A DNA stretch of 64,000 nt, taken from an uncultured Bacteroides sp. GTDB taxonomy: Bacteria; Bacteroidota; Bacteroidia; Bacteroidales; Bacteroidaceae. This document shows positions 34,131 through 43,427 of the stretch, piece by piece. A program made the translations under genes and the position numbers. Location: NCBI GenBank assembly GCA_948847595.1, contig CAQOGY010000001.1, positions 507,836 through 571,835 on the forward strand. Direction: 5' to 3'. A model generated the notes under the pieces. That model was given only the letters and a program-made list of their open reading frames with translations. It made no database searches and was not told the origin of the DNA. The first letter of the stretch is position 1, and every line of letters begins with the position of its first letter.

Positions 34131-36119
34131 TTATTTAACTTTCATTGAAGCCTTGATAAAGTAAAGAATCAGCAGCGCATATGCTCCTAATGCTAACACT
34201 TCCGACCAGGTATTGTTCAGCCATGCTTCATTCACCAGATTGACTCCGCCGAAACGCATAGCGGCACTGATAACACCCATCAATGCACCACCGGCAATGA
34301 AACCGGAAGCCAGCAATGTTCCTTTTTCTCCTCTTTCCGTATTCAATGTTACATCTTTGCTACGAGTGGTCACAAACCAATTGACAGCTCCACCCACTAC
34401 CAACGGCACATTCAGTTCCAAAGGAATAAACATACCCAATGCAAAAGCTAATGCAGGAATTCTACAAAGAGTGAGAATAATAGCTAGCACAGCACCGATA
34501 CCATATAGCAGCCAGGGCGCACCTACACCACTCATCAACGGTTCGATAACGGCTGCCATCGCGTTTGCCTGCGGAGCAGCCAGTGCGCCGCTCGTAAATC
34601 CGTATGTCTTGTTGAGGATAATCATCACACCGCCTACGGTTGCAGCCGATACGATAGTTCCCAAGAACTTCCATGTTTCCTGTTTGGCAGGAGTGCTTCC
34701 CAGCCAGTAACCGATTTTCAAGTCAGTGATGAAACCACCCGCCATTGAAAGTGCGGTACATACTACACCACCCATCACCAATGCGGCAACCATTCCCGAA
34801 GGGCCTTTCAGACCGACAGCCACCATTACTACGGAAGCCAGAATCAGTGTCATCAACGTCATTCCCGATACAGGATTCGTCCCTACGATAGCAATTGCGT
34901 TGGCAGCTACTGTGGTGAACAGGAATGAAATACCTGCCACCAGGACAATCGCTACCAATGTATGCAACAAGTTACCCTGCATTACGTCAAAATAGAAGAA
35001 CAATACAATCAATATCAGTGTAATGATAGAACCTATGGCGATAATTTTCATTGAAAGGTCACGCTGCGTACGCATAATGCTCTTTTCCACATTACCCTTG
35101 CCACCCATTTCCTTGGCAGCCAGTCCGACAGCACTTTTAATAATACCCCAGGAACGGATGATACCAATCACACCCGCCATAGCGATACCGCCGATACCGA
35201 TACTCTTCGCGTAATATTTGAAAATCTCTTCCGGGCTCATCATCCCTACGGTAGTCGTAATTTCGGGATTCCATGCATTCAGCACACTGTCTCCCCAGAT
35301 AGCGGACATTCCCGGAATGATAATCCACCATACAGCCAGTGAACCGGCACAAATGATAGAAGCATATTTCAATCCGACGATATATCCCAACCCCAGCACG
35401 GCAGCACCCGTATTCACTTTAAATACCAGTTTGGCCTTTTCTGCCAACATCTCTCCGGCACTGCATACACGCGTCGTGAAATTCTCGTTCCACCAGCCGA
35501 ATGTAGCTACGATGAAGTCATACAATCCGCCAATCATACCCGCCATCAACAACGGTTTGGCCTGACTACCGCCTTTCTCTCCGGAAATCAGCACCTGTGT
35601 GGTAGCCGTTGCTTCCGGGAAAGGATATTGGCCATGCATATCACTGACGAAATATTTCCGGAAAGGAATCAGGAACAGGATACCCAATACGCCACCCAGC
35701 AGAGAACTGATGAACACCTGCATGAAAGTAACCGTCATTTCGGGATATTTGGCCTGAAGGATATAAAGAGCGGGCAGGGTGAAGATAGCTCCCGCCACAA
35801 TCACTCCCGAGCAAGCTCCGATAGACTGGATGATTACATTTTCTCCCAACGCATTTTTCCTCTTGGCTGCTCCTGATACACCTACCGCGATAATCGCAAT
35901 CGGAATAGCAGCTTCGAATACTTGCCCCACCTTCAAGCCCAGATAGGCTGCGGCAGCGGAGAAAAGGATTGCCATGGCGATACCCCATGCTACTGACCAG
36001 AAATTAACTTCCGGATAATTTTTCGAGGGACTCATCAACGGGTTGTATACTTCCCCCGGTTTCAACTCTCTGAACGCATTCTCGGGTAGCCCGGTGAATT
36101 TGTCTTCTTCTTGTTTCAT
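34131..36119 (-). CDS. OPT family oligopeptide transporter
   Basis: A 662-aa integral inner-membrane protein with around 16 hydrophobic segments. The start FTGLPENAFRELKPGEVYNPLM is typical of bacterial OPT/YSL-type transporters. FPEATATTQVLISGEKGG and GGFITDLKIGYWLGSTPAKQE are further family signatures. It is expected to use the proton gradient to import oligopeptides or peptide-like chelators. It is first in an operon with DUF1460 and PorQ-like genes. Confidence 0.93.
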   Translation of the reverse strand: MKQEEDKFTGLPENAFRELKPGEVYNPLMSPSKNYPEVNFWSVAWGIAMAILFSAAAAYLGLKVGQVFEAAIPIAIIAVGVSGAAKRKNALGENVIIQSIGACSGVIVAGAIFTLPALYILQAKYPEMTVTFMQVFISSLLGGVLGILFLIPFRKYFVSDMHGQYPFPEATATTQVLISGEKGGSQAKPLLMAGMIGGLYDFIVATFGWWNENFTTRVCSAGEMLAEKAKLVFKVNTGAAVLGLGYIVGLKYASIICAGSLAVWWIIIPGMSAIWGDSVLNAWNPEITTTVGMMSPEEIFKYYAKSIGIGGIAMAGVIGIIRSWGIIKSAVGLAAKEMGGKGNVEKSIMRTQRDLSMKIIAIGSIITLILIVLFFYFDVMQGNLLHTLVAIVLVAGISFLFTTVAANAIAIVGTNPVSGMTLMTLILASVVMVAVGLKGPSGMVAALVMGGVVCTALSMAGGFITDLKIGYWLGSTPAKQETWKFLGTIVSAATVGGVMIILNKTYGFTSGALAAPQANAMAAVIEPLMSGVGAPWLLYGIGAVLAIILTLCRIPALAFALGMFIPLELNVPLVVGGAVNWFVTTRSKDVTLNTERGEKGTLLASGFIAGGALMGVISAAMRFGGVNLVNEAWLNNTWSEVLALGAYALLILYFIKASMKVK

Positions 36120-36171
36120 AGTTTTATAATTTGCTAATGTGTCAATTTACATTTCCGTCCTCAAAGTAAAC

Positions 36172-36203
36172 AAAAAAAAAGGAGAACCGAAAGATTCTCC
36201 TTT
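36172..36203 (-). terminator. Terminator of the DUF1573 gene
   Basis: AAAGGAGAA (36178-36186) and TTCTCCTTT (36195-36203) form a 9-bp stem with an 8-base loop. On the minus strand the stem is followed by nine T (complement of 36172-36180). It lies 21 bases behind the stop codon. Confidence 0.9.
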
Positions 36204-36223
36204 ATGTAATAGTCTATTTTTTC

Positions 36224-36619
36224 CTACTTTGCGTCTTTTGCTTCCATATCGCCCTCGATATACAATCTTACCATCTCAGTTTTGGCATTGGTACGCAGGG
36301 TGATTGACTTCTTGAAGTGTCCCGGATATTTACCCGTTCCGTTATAAGTCACCTTGATTGTGCCTTTTTTGCCCGGCATGATCGGTTCTTTCGTATATTC
36401 GGGTACGGTACATCCGCAAGAAGCTACTGCCTGGTGAATTACCAAAGGAGCATCACCTATATTAGTGAAGGTAAACGTGCAACTGACTACCGGACTGTTT
36501 TCTGAAAACTTACCGAAATCGTGAGTTGTCTTGTCAAACTTGATGTCCGCATTTGTTTGCGCAAATGCAAAACTTACACCCATAACTAATAAGGTCATTA
36601 AAAAAAGTATCTTTTTCAT
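36224..36619 (-). CDS. DUF1573 domain secreted protein
   Basis: A 131-aa exported protein: signal peptide (1-20) then a single DUF1573 domain of immunoglobulin-like fold. IKFDKTTHDFGKFSENSPVVSCTFTF, PLVIHQAVASCGCTVPEY with the conserved SCGC, and KKGTIKVTYNGTGKYPGHFKK identify it. It is presumably periplasmic or surface-associated; the function is unknown. A perfect minus-strand -7 box (TACCTTTG, 36649-36656) lies 30 bases before the start. Confidence 0.88.
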   Translation of the reverse strand: MKKILFLMTLLVMGVSFAFAQTNADIKFDKTTHDFGKFSENSPVVSCTFTFTNIGDAPLVIHQAVASCGCTVPEYTKEPIMPGKKGTIKVTYNGTGKYPGHFKKSITLRTNAKTEMVRLYIEGDMEAKDAK

Positions 36620-36718
36620 TTTTCCTTCTCTTTATTGATTACAAGTGCCAAAGGTAATGCTTTTTCCCCTAAAATATACTCTATGGAGTGCGAAATAGTA
36701 TTAAACGCTCCGTTTTTG

Positions 36719-37336
36719 CTATTTGGTGAGTTGGAATCCCAACATCATTCCGTCATAGTTGTCGGCCAGTGAACTGACTGTTTTCAGTGCGGTGCTGTTG
36801 CTCTTGCTGCCGATAAAAGCCATCAGTTTCAGCAACTTGTCCGAGTTGAACAGTAATTCCAGTGAGTTGGAAGTGCAATTCACTTTTGCGTGCAGGTTCA
36901 GCAATTTCAGGTATTTCAAGTCTACCTGTTTGGTAGAAGCATTGTAGGAGTAAGTACCATTCAGTTTCTTTTTTCCTACGGTACTGGTGAAAGTACTGTC
37001 GGCATTAAAAGTAAAGCTCATCTGGCCTTCCTTGATACCGATTTTGCTCAACTGTTCGTTCAGTTTGCTTTCCGCCATGGTAGCTGCGGCAGCTCCGCCC
37101 GCTTTCATCAACAGGTTGTCCGATTCGAACTCGACGGCTGAACCTTGATAACTCCATGTTCCGGTCATGTCGATAGACGCGGTATTGCCGGTAATGGCGT
37201 TCACCACTTTTGAAATGTTGTCCTTGTTCAACAAGTCCGCCCATGATTGCGCGTGGCTGTCAGTAGCCGTCAGCATGAATGCTGCCATAAAGGCAAGTGA
37301 TAAAAAAATCTTTTTCATTTTCATTCTCTTTTTCAT
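36719..37336 (-). CDS. DUF4923 family secreted protein
   Basis: A 205-aa protein with a signal peptide (to about residue 30, SHAQ) and a lipocalin-like body (MTGTWSYQGSAVEFESDNLL ... TFNADSTFTSTVGKKKLNGTYSYN), typical of the Bacteroides DUF4923 family. The first Met at 37336 overlaps the engB stop as ATGA, suggesting translational coupling. In-frame Met codons at 37324 and 37318 are also possible starts. Function is unknown. Confidence 0.78.
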   Translation of the reverse strand: MKKRMKMKKIFLSLAFMAAFMLTATDSHAQSWADLLNKDNISKVVNAITGNTASIDMTGTWSYQGSAVEFESDNLLMKAGGAAAATMAESKLNEQLSKIGIKEGQMSFTFNADSTFTSTVGKKKLNGTYSYNASTKQVDLKYLKLLNLHAKVNCTSNSLELLFNSDKLLKLMAFIGSKSNSTALKTVSSLADNYDGMMLGFQLTK

Positions 37337-37935
37337 TGATTGATACTCTTGTTTATGTTTTCTATGTAGTCAAGTATTTCTTTACGTCCTGTGCGGTCTT
37401 CCGAAGAAGAAATAAAATAAGGCGGGAGTTCTTCCCATTGCTTTCTTAATTCGCGCAGATATGAATTGATATTCATTTTCAGGCGTCCGCCCTTGAGCTT
37501 GTCCGCCTTGGTGAAGATGATGGCGAAAGGAATACCGTTTTCGCCCAGCCATTCCATAAATTCCAGGTCTATCTTTTGCGGTTCGAGACGGCTGTCTATC
37601 AGGACAAACAGGTTTGTCATCTGCTCCCGTTCCAGAATGTAGTCTTCGATGATGGTACGTATCTGGTCTTTGCCTTTCTGACCGCGTCGGGCATAGCCAT
37701 ATCCCGGAAGGTCGACAATATACCAGTTCTTATTAATCAGAAAGTGATTGATAAGCATTGTCTTTCCCGGTGTGGCGGAAGTCATAGCCAACCCTTTGCG
37801 GTTGGTCAGCATATTGATAAGGCTGGACTTGCCCACGTTGGAACGGCCGATAAAGGCATATTCAGGGAAAATACCTGCCGGACATTTCTTCACGTCCGTG
37901 TTACTAATCACAAATTCTGCACTTGATATTTCCAT
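37333..37935 (-). CDS. engB: Ribosome biogenesis GTPase YsxC/EngB
   Basis: A 200-aa TrmE-Era-like GTPase needed for 50S assembly. G1 is GRSNVGKSSL, G3 is DLPGYGYA, G4 is TKADKL, and G5 is SSEDRTG. The N-terminal AEFVISNTDVKKCPAGIFPEYAFIGRSNVGK is typical. The length is normal. The stop codon overlaps the ATG of the DUF4923 gene by four bases (ATGA). The upstream gap contains a 22-bp repeat array. Confidence 0.96.
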   Translation of the reverse strand: MEISSAEFVISNTDVKKCPAGIFPEYAFIGRSNVGKSSLINMLTNRKGLAMTSATPGKTMLINHFLINKNWYIVDLPGYGYARRGQKGKDQIRTIIEDYILEREQMTNLFVLIDSRLEPQKIDLEFMEWLGENGIPFAIIFTKADKLKGGRLKMNINSYLRELRKQWEELPPYFISSSEDRTGRKEILDYIENINKSINQ

Positions 37936-37954
37936 ATTCTTGTCATTTATTTCT

Positions 37955-38042
37955 TCGTTCTATTATTTATAATAAACTCGTTCATCGTTTATAATAAACT
38001 ATCGCGTCGTTTATAATAAACTCTGCCATTATTTATTATAAA
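37955..38042. repeat. 22-bp-period tandem array, four AT-rich units
   Basis: Four adjoining 22-base units (37955, 37977, 37999, 38021) end in TTTATAATAAA or TTTATTATAAA, with a variable first half containing CGTT or TCG. The array fills the gap between the engB start and the 3' end of the symporter. The CGTTTATAAT core is shared with the first unit of the array at 5467, showing kinship between the loci. Confidence 0.8.
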
Positions 38043-38059
38043 CGCCGGAGTACTTGTTT

Positions 38060-39511
38060 TCATGGTACTTTCAGCGTTTTCTCTTTTCGAGACATTATTG
38101 TTAATCCTGCAAAGGTAAGTGTTCCATTTAATATTAGCAATTCATAACCGAATTTATATCCGGTTTCTTTGGCTATCCACCAGTCCAGGGCATAGCAGAG
38201 CAAGGGAGAGGCGATGGCTATGAAAGGCACCCGGCGGTCGTTGGTCTGCCTGCGGGTAAACAGTCCGAAAGCAAACATTCCGAGCAGCGGCCCGTACGTA
38301 TAGGAAGCGATGATGTAGATGGCATCAATTACACTTTTATTATTCAGCATTTCGACCAGGCAAATGAAGAAAGCAAGTAGAATCGAAAGCGATAAATGCA
38401 CCTTGTTCCTTTTACGGCGGGCTACTTCTTCGGTATCCTTTTCAGTGTCGAGCAAATCGACGCATACGCTTGTCGTCATAGCTGTCAGGGCGGAGTCCGA
38501 ATTGCTGAAAGCAGCCGCAATGATTCCGATTGTAAAGAGTATCAGGACGGATTGTCCCAAATAACCTTGTGTGGCGAACATCGGCAGAATATCATCGTTC
38601 ATGGCAGGTAGTTCCAGTTGCATTTGTCCGGCCAGTGTTATCAGCAGGATTCCCAGACACAGGAAAAGAAAGTTCAGCGGGATGAATGAGAATCCGTAAC
38701 AATACATATTCTTTTGCGCTTCGCGCAGGTTGCGGCAGGAAAGATTCTTCTGCATCATGTCCTGGTCAAGTCCCGTCATCACAATCACGATAAAGATACC
38801 ACTAAAGAATTGCTTGAAGAAGTTTTGCCGGGATACCCAGTCATCGAGTACGAAAATCCGGCTGTATTCGCTGCTTTGAATAGTCCGGACAATACCGCTG
38901 AAATTCAAGTCCAATTTCTGAATCGTGAAATAAATGATGAAAATCAGCGCGGCAATCAAGCAGAAAGTCTGCAAGGTATCTGTCCATACAATGGTTTTTA
39001 TTCCGCTTTTATGAGTGTATATCCATACCAGTGCCACCGAACCGACGGCAATCGCCCAAAAAGGAACATGCATCTCCTGAAATACATAAGTATGGAGAAT
39101 CAGACAGACCAGGTAGAGCTTTGTAGCCGTTCCCAGCATACGCGATAATAGAAAGAAAAAAGACCCCGTGCGATAGGCTCGTGTTCCGATACGTGTGCCG
39201 AGATAGCCGTATATACTTGTCAGGTTGAGCTTATAATATAAAGGAAGTAGTACATGCGCCACTACCATATATCCGAAAAAGAATCCGAATACCGTTTGCA
39301 TATAGGTCATGTCCATTCCGCGTACCATGCCCGGCACAGAGACGAAAGTGACCCCGGAAATGGAAGCGCCAATCATTCCGAAAGAGACTACATACCAGGG
39401 CGATTTGTTCTCTCCCTTGAAGAACGCTGCGTTCGAACCGCCTTTGCGTCCGGTGATACGGGCTATTAATAATAATACCGCAAAGTAACCTATAATAGTA
39501 ATAAGTATCAT
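38060..39511 (-). CDS. Sodium:solute symporter
   Basis: A 483-aa inner-membrane protein with about 13 hydrophobic segments, of the SSS family (LeuT fold). It opens MILITIIGYFAVLLLIARITGRKGG, followed by FFKGENKSPWYVVSFGMIGASISGVTFVSVPG, a typical SSS N-terminus. The start is placed at 39511 (39514 is equivalent) because the -7 box on the minus strand (39533-39540) excludes the longer frame from 39595. Substrate is unknown; sugars, sialic acid or amino acids are possible. It is divergent from recR. Confidence 0.88.
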   Translation of the reverse strand: MILITIIGYFAVLLLIARITGRKGGSNAAFFKGENKSPWYVVSFGMIGASISGVTFVSVPGMVRGMDMTYMQTVFGFFFGYMVVAHVLLPLYYKLNLTSIYGYLGTRIGTRAYRTGSFFFLLSRMLGTATKLYLVCLILHTYVFQEMHVPFWAIAVGSVALVWIYTHKSGIKTIVWTDTLQTFCLIAALIFIIYFTIQKLDLNFSGIVRTIQSSEYSRIFVLDDWVSRQNFFKQFFSGIFIVIVMTGLDQDMMQKNLSCRNLREAQKNMYCYGFSFIPLNFLFLCLGILLITLAGQMQLELPAMNDDILPMFATQGYLGQSVLILFTIGIIAAAFSNSDSALTAMTTSVCVDLLDTEKDTEEVARRKRNKVHLSLSILLAFFICLVEMLNNKSVIDAIYIIASYTYGPLLGMFAFGLFTRRQTNDRRVPFIAIASPLLCYALDWWIAKETGYKFGYELLILNGTLTFAGLTIMSRKEKTLKVP

Positions 39512-39532
39512 CATAACGGCTGCAAAGGTAGT

Positions 39533-39570
39533 ATTTTTTGCAGGTATTAAAACAATAATCTGTATCTTTG
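39533..39570. promoter_or_regulatory. Divergent -7 boxes of symporter and recR
   Basis: Minus-strand TACCTTTG (39533-39540) serves the symporter, with a predicted leader of 15-18 bases. Plus-strand TATCTTTG (39563-39570) serves recR, with a leader of about 31 bases. Both are perfect TAnnTTTG matches. Confidence 0.7.
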
Positions 39571-39604
39571 CGCCAAAATATCGATAGAATAGCAATTATT
39601 ATCT

Positions 39605-40222
39605 ATGAACCAACAATATCCTTCCGTACTGCTTGAAAAGGCAGTCGGCGAATTTTCAAAACTTCCGGGCATCGGGCGTAAGACGGCTATGCGGCTTGTC
39701 CTGCATCTGCTCCGCCAGGACACGGCTACCGTGGAAGCGTTCGGAAGTTCCATCATCACTCTGAAACGTGAGGTGAAATATTGCAAAGTCTGCCATAATA
39801 TATCCGATACCGAAACTTGCCAGATTTGCGCGAATCCGCAACGGGACGCGTCTACTGTTTGTGTCGTGGAAAATATCCGTGACGTGATGGCGGTAGAAGC
39901 GACCCAGCAATACAGGGGGCTGTATCATGTCCTGGGCGGCGTCATTTCTCCGATGGATGGGGTAGGGCCGAGCGACCTGCAAATAGAGAGTCTCGTGCAA
40001 CGGGTATCCGAAGGGGGCATCAAGGAAGTAATCCTTGCCTTGAGCACTACCATGGAAGGGGATACCACGAACTTTTATATCTACCGCAAACTGGATAAAC
40101 TGGGAGTCAAACTGAGTGTAATCGCGCGCGGTATATCCGTTGGCGACGAACTGGAATACGCCGATGAGGTGACTTTGGGACGCAGCATCGTGAACCGTAC
40201 CGTTTTTACCGGAACTATATAA
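39605..40222 (+). CDS. recR: Recombination mediator protein RecR
   Basis: A 205-aa protein that acts with RecO/RecF to load RecA at gaps. It has the helix-hairpin-helix LPGIGRKTAMRL (19-30), the Cys4 zinc module (CKVCHNISDTETCQICANP) and a Toprim domain (VCVVENIRDVMAVEAT, YHVLGGVISPMDGVGPSDL). The length is normal. Confidence 0.97.
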   Translation: MNQQYPSVLLEKAVGEFSKLPGIGRKTAMRLVLHLLRQDTATVEAFGSSIITLKREVKYCKVCHNISDTETCQICANPQRDASTVCVVENIRDVMAVEATQQYRGLYHVLGGVISPMDGVGPSDLQIESLVQRVSEGGIKEVILALSTTMEGDTTNFYIYRKLDKLGVKLSVIARGISVGDELEYADEVTLGRSIVNRTVFTGTI

Positions 40223-40266
40223 TCAAATCAACGTTAGAATTTAAAACTTTAGAATTTAGAACGAAC

Positions 40267-40725
40267 ATGGAAGAACAGATAAAACGCGCTGTCAGAAACT
40301 TGAATATCAGCTATGTTTTCTTTTGGGTGCTCCCCGCGTTTCTGCTTGGGGCAGGAGAGTTTGAACTTATTCCTGTAGGAATCCTTGAAGGGAACGTGCA
40401 GGCTACTTATTACTTTGAAACGGCCGGTATCCTGCTGACGGCCTTGTGCATACCTCTTTCCCTGAAACTATTCAGCCTTGTACTGAAAAAGAAGATAGAC
40501 CACATGACCATTACCCTTGCGCTGAAACGTTATGTGCAGATGAGCATCGTCCGGTTGGGAATACTTGAAATTGCCATCGTCGTAAATCTCCTGTGCTATT
40601 ACCTGACGTTGAGCAGCACGGGCAACCTTTGTATGCTCATTGGGCTGACGGCTTCCCTTTTCTGTCTGCCCGGCGAGAAAAAACTGCGTAGCGAACTTCA
40701 CATCACCAAAGAAAAAGACGAATGA
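40267..40725 (+). CDS. Four-helix membrane protein, hypothetical
   Basis: A 152-aa protein with four hydrophobic segments at about 15-35, 47-70, 92-112 and 118-137, and a charged C-terminus (EKKLRSELHITKEKDE). No family is recognised. It starts 44 bases after recR, and its stop overlaps the ATG of the next gene (ATGA, 40722-40725), so it is co-translated with the GNAT acetyltransferase. Confidence 0.7.
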   Translation: MEEQIKRAVRNLNISYVFFWVLPAFLLGAGEFELIPVGILEGNVQATYYFETAGILLTALCIPLSLKLFSLVLKKKIDHMTITLALKRYVQMSIVRLGILEIAIVVNLLCYYLTLSSTGNLCMLIGLTASLFCLPGEKKLRSELHITKEKDE

Positions 40726-41258
40726 GACAATCTTTCTTGATGAACGACCGTGTCTATCTCCGTGCAGTAGAACCGGAAGATATGGATATTATGTACGAGA
40801 TGGAAAATGACCCTTCCATGTGGGACATCAGTAACTTTACAGTTCCTTATTCCCGCTACGTGCTGCGCCAGTATATCGAGGGTTCGCAATGTGATGTGTT
40901 TGCGGACAAGCAGTTGCGCCTGATGATTGCCGGCAAGTCCGACCATCGTATACTTGGCACGATTGATATTACGGATTTTGTCCCTCTCCATTCACGCGGA
41001 GAAGTGGGGATTGCCATTCATAAAGACTATCGCGGACAAGGATATGCCGCTGATGCATTGAAATTACTTTGTGAGTATGCGTTTGATTTCCTGTCTTTAA
41101 ATCAGCTTTATGCGCACGTGGCAGTAGACAACGAAGTCTGCATGAAGCTGTTCACCTCTTGTGGCTTCCTCCAATGCGGATTATTAAAGAATTGGCTGCA
41201 AGTAGAGGGTCGCTACAAAGACGCGGCACTCCTTCAGTGTTTGAATCCTAAGAAATAA
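40722..41258 (+). CDS. GNAT family N-acetyltransferase
   Basis: A 178-aa protein of the RimJ/SpeG-like GNAT class. It contains VYLRAVEPEDMDIMYEMEND, a beta-bulge region LGTIDITDF, the acetyl-CoA loop VGIAIHKDYRGQGYAADAL (Q/RxxGxG/A type), and LYAHVAVDNEVCMKLFTSCGF. The length suits spermidine or alanine-N-acetyltransferase-like enzymes, but the substrate is open. It is translationally coupled to the preceding membrane protein. Confidence 0.9.
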   Translation: MRQSFLMNDRVYLRAVEPEDMDIMYEMENDPSMWDISNFTVPYSRYVLRQYIEGSQCDVFADKQLRLMIAGKSDHRILGTIDITDFVPLHSRGEVGIAIHKDYRGQGYAADALKLLCEYAFDFLSLNQLYAHVAVDNEVCMKLFTSCGFLQCGLLKNWLQVEGRYKDAALLQCLNPKK

Positions 41259-41270
41259 GAAATGAAGCAA

Positions 41271-41861
41271 TCAGTTGAGAGTAGGCACTTGCGGGAAACG
41301 TGACCACGTTTCATACTTGCTGCCTAACTTCTCCAGTGCTTCCCGCCACATGTCTTTGGTGTTATCCTTCATCAGGTAAGATTTCCCTTCCTCAGAAACC
41401 AGCCATGTGTTCTCTTTAATCTCATTGTGCAATTGATCGTTTTCCCAACCGGAATACCCTAGGAAGAACCGGATACATTCACTTATTTTATTCCCCTGCA
41501 ATATGTATTTCTTTATTGCGTCAAAGTCTCCATTCAGATAAAGACCTTTGCTGATAGAAATAGAACCGGGAATTTCCGCTAATGTATGGAGATAAAACAA
41601 TGTATCAGTGGCAACAGGCCCACCTTTATATAAAGGTATCTCATCGAGATACTTGAATTCCATGATTATATCATTGAGTAGAAGCGGCAATTGCTTGTTG
41701 ATAACCAGTCCCATACTACCTTCTTCCGTATGATCGACCAGTAATATCACAGACCTGCCGAATGTCGCGTCACGTAAAAAAGGTTCGGATATTAAAATCT
41801 TTCCTCTTGACGGAAGCACATTATTCGATTGAATCTTAAATATATCAAGGTCTATATTCAT
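41271..41861 (-). CDS. YqgE/AlgH family protein
   Basis: A 196-aa protein matching the UPF0301/YqgE family: GKILISEPFLRDATFGRSVILLVDHTEEGSMGLVINK, then PLYKGGPVATDTLFYLHT and FFLGYSGWENDQL. ATG 41861 (MNIDLDIFKIQ) is used because an in-frame ATG at 41894 adds an atypical hydrophobic leader. Function remains undetermined in most bacteria. It is convergent with the GNAT gene. Confidence 0.9.
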   Translation of the reverse strand: MNIDLDIFKIQSNNVLPSRGKILISEPFLRDATFGRSVILLVDHTEEGSMGLVINKQLPLLLNDIIMEFKYLDEIPLYKGGPVATDTLFYLHTLAEIPGSISISKGLYLNGDFDAIKKYILQGNKISECIRFFLGYSGWENDQLHNEIKENTWLVSEEGKSYLMKDNTKDMWREALEKLGSKYETWSRFPQVPTLN

Positions 41862-41955
41862 GCCACTAAAGTAATAAAAAAAACGGAATAACAATCGTTC
41901 TTTCCGTTTTTTTTCATTTTAAGTGTAGCTTTTATGAATATCTTCTGCCAAACGA

Positions 41956-43272
41956 TTAGCCTGCCGGATGATTTTCCGCAAATAGTTTCATCCTTTCGTC
42001 AAGCTGCGCGTATTGATGGTCTTTAATAAAAGAGGTACATGCACGCAGGCCTTCCTGATGGCTTCCTGTGGTGACTAACGAGATGGCGCTTACACCATAA
42101 TACATTAATTCCTTAGCCAATTCACCGCTGGTCATCCCCGGATACCCGATGGTAAAATAGAATCCGTCCGCAATGGGGTCGCCCAAATCGTTGTCATATA
42201 CCAGATGGAACCCGTGACGAAGGAAAATCTCTTTTAGCTTTTTCGCTCTTTCGCCATATATCTTCACTTCGTCGAGGAAATTGTATTGTCCCTCATTGGC
42301 AGCTTTCAGCATGGCAGCCATGGCGAACTGTGCGGAATGGCTTGTACCGGAAGAAAGCGCATAAAGCACGCGGTGAATGAAAACAGTACCGAATGTACCG
42401 CCGCCATAACGCTTGGTCAGCCCCGGATAACTCCGATGATACAGTTTGTCTGAAATACAGCTCACACCGATACGCTGTCCGGCATAACTGAATGCCTTTG
42501 AACCTGAAATCAGCAATACATAATTATCGGTATAATGGGCAACCGACGGTTGGAACGGTGCTTGATACGGCTTGCTCAAATTCTGGCGGAAATCCATCGC
42601 GAAGTATGCCAAATCTTCCAGAACGATGACATCATACTGTGTAGCCAACTCACCGATGATTCTCAATTCTTCATCTTTCAGGCAAATCCAACTGGGATTA
42701 TTCGGATTTGAATAGATAATCGCCGATATATTTCCTTTCTTCAGGTAACTTTCCAGTTTCTCTCTCAGTTTTTCGCCCCGATAGTCGTAGACATCAAACG
42801 TCTCATATTTTTGCCCCATCACTACCAACTGCTGCTTCTGCACCGGAAATCCCGGATCGATAAACAGAATCGTATCTTTCTTTTCATCGCATTGGCTGCA
42901 AGTAAGGAAAGAAGCGAATGTTCCCTGCATGGAACCTGTCACGGGTACACATCCTTCCGGACTCAAGTTTACATTAATAAATGCCTTGATAAAGTTGGAA
43001 GCCTCTTTTTTTAGTTCCGGCAACCCGTTAATGTCAGGATATAAACTGGCGATACCCTTCTGCAATGCCTCTATTTCCGCTTTTACACCTACGGCGGACG
43101 GCGGAAGTCCCGGAACACCCATTTCCATCTTGATAAATTCAACTCCCGATGCTGCTTCCGCTTTAGAAGCAATAGCTTTTACTTCCCGGATGGTAGCTTT
43201 GGAAAAATCGACAATTTGAAACTCATTGATGGTTTCATCAATCAGATGTCGCTCAATTGGTGTATTTTTCAT
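41956..43272 (-). CDS. Class I/II PLP-dependent aminotransferase
   Basis: A 438-aa aspartate-aminotransferase-fold enzyme. It has GVPGLPPSAVG, YPDINGLPELKKEA, SNPNNPSWICL, DLAYFAMDF, the PLP Lys in ISGSKAFSYAGQRIGV, and a C-terminal small domain. It uses ATG 43272 (MKNTPIERH), since an in-frame ATG at 43302 lies at the promoter box (minus-strand TACATTTG, 43300-43307). Substrate is not obvious. Confidence 0.88.
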   Translation of the reverse strand: MKNTPIERHLIDETINEFQIVDFSKATIREVKAIASKAEAASGVEFIKMEMGVPGLPPSAVGVKAEIEALQKGIASLYPDINGLPELKKEASNFIKAFINVNLSPEGCVPVTGSMQGTFASFLTCSQCDEKKDTILFIDPGFPVQKQQLVVMGQKYETFDVYDYRGEKLREKLESYLKKGNISAIIYSNPNNPSWICLKDEELRIIGELATQYDVIVLEDLAYFAMDFRQNLSKPYQAPFQPSVAHYTDNYVLLISGSKAFSYAGQRIGVSCISDKLYHRSYPGLTKRYGGGTFGTVFIHRVLYALSSGTSHSAQFAMAAMLKAANEGQYNFLDEVKIYGERAKKLKEIFLRHGFHLVYDNDLGDPIADGFYFTIGYPGMTSGELAKELMYYGVSAISLVTTGSHQEGLRACTSFIKDHQYAQLDERMKLFAENHPAG

Positions 43273-43380
43273 TCTATTTTCTATTTTATGTAATAGCTGC
43301 AAATGTACACGATAATTCTTAATAAAACCACTTTTTCAGAAAAAAGATACGAAAGCTATTGCAGGTTTCAAAAAAATATC

Positions 43381-43388
43381 TACCTTTG
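43381..43388 (+). promoter_or_regulatory. -7 box (TACCTTTG) of tRNA-Asp
   Basis: A perfect TAnnTTTG box 39 bases before the mature tRNA 5' end. Confidence 0.65.
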
Positions 43389-43427
43389 CAACCGCAATCG
43401 AGAGAGATGCGATTAAAAAGAAATTCT

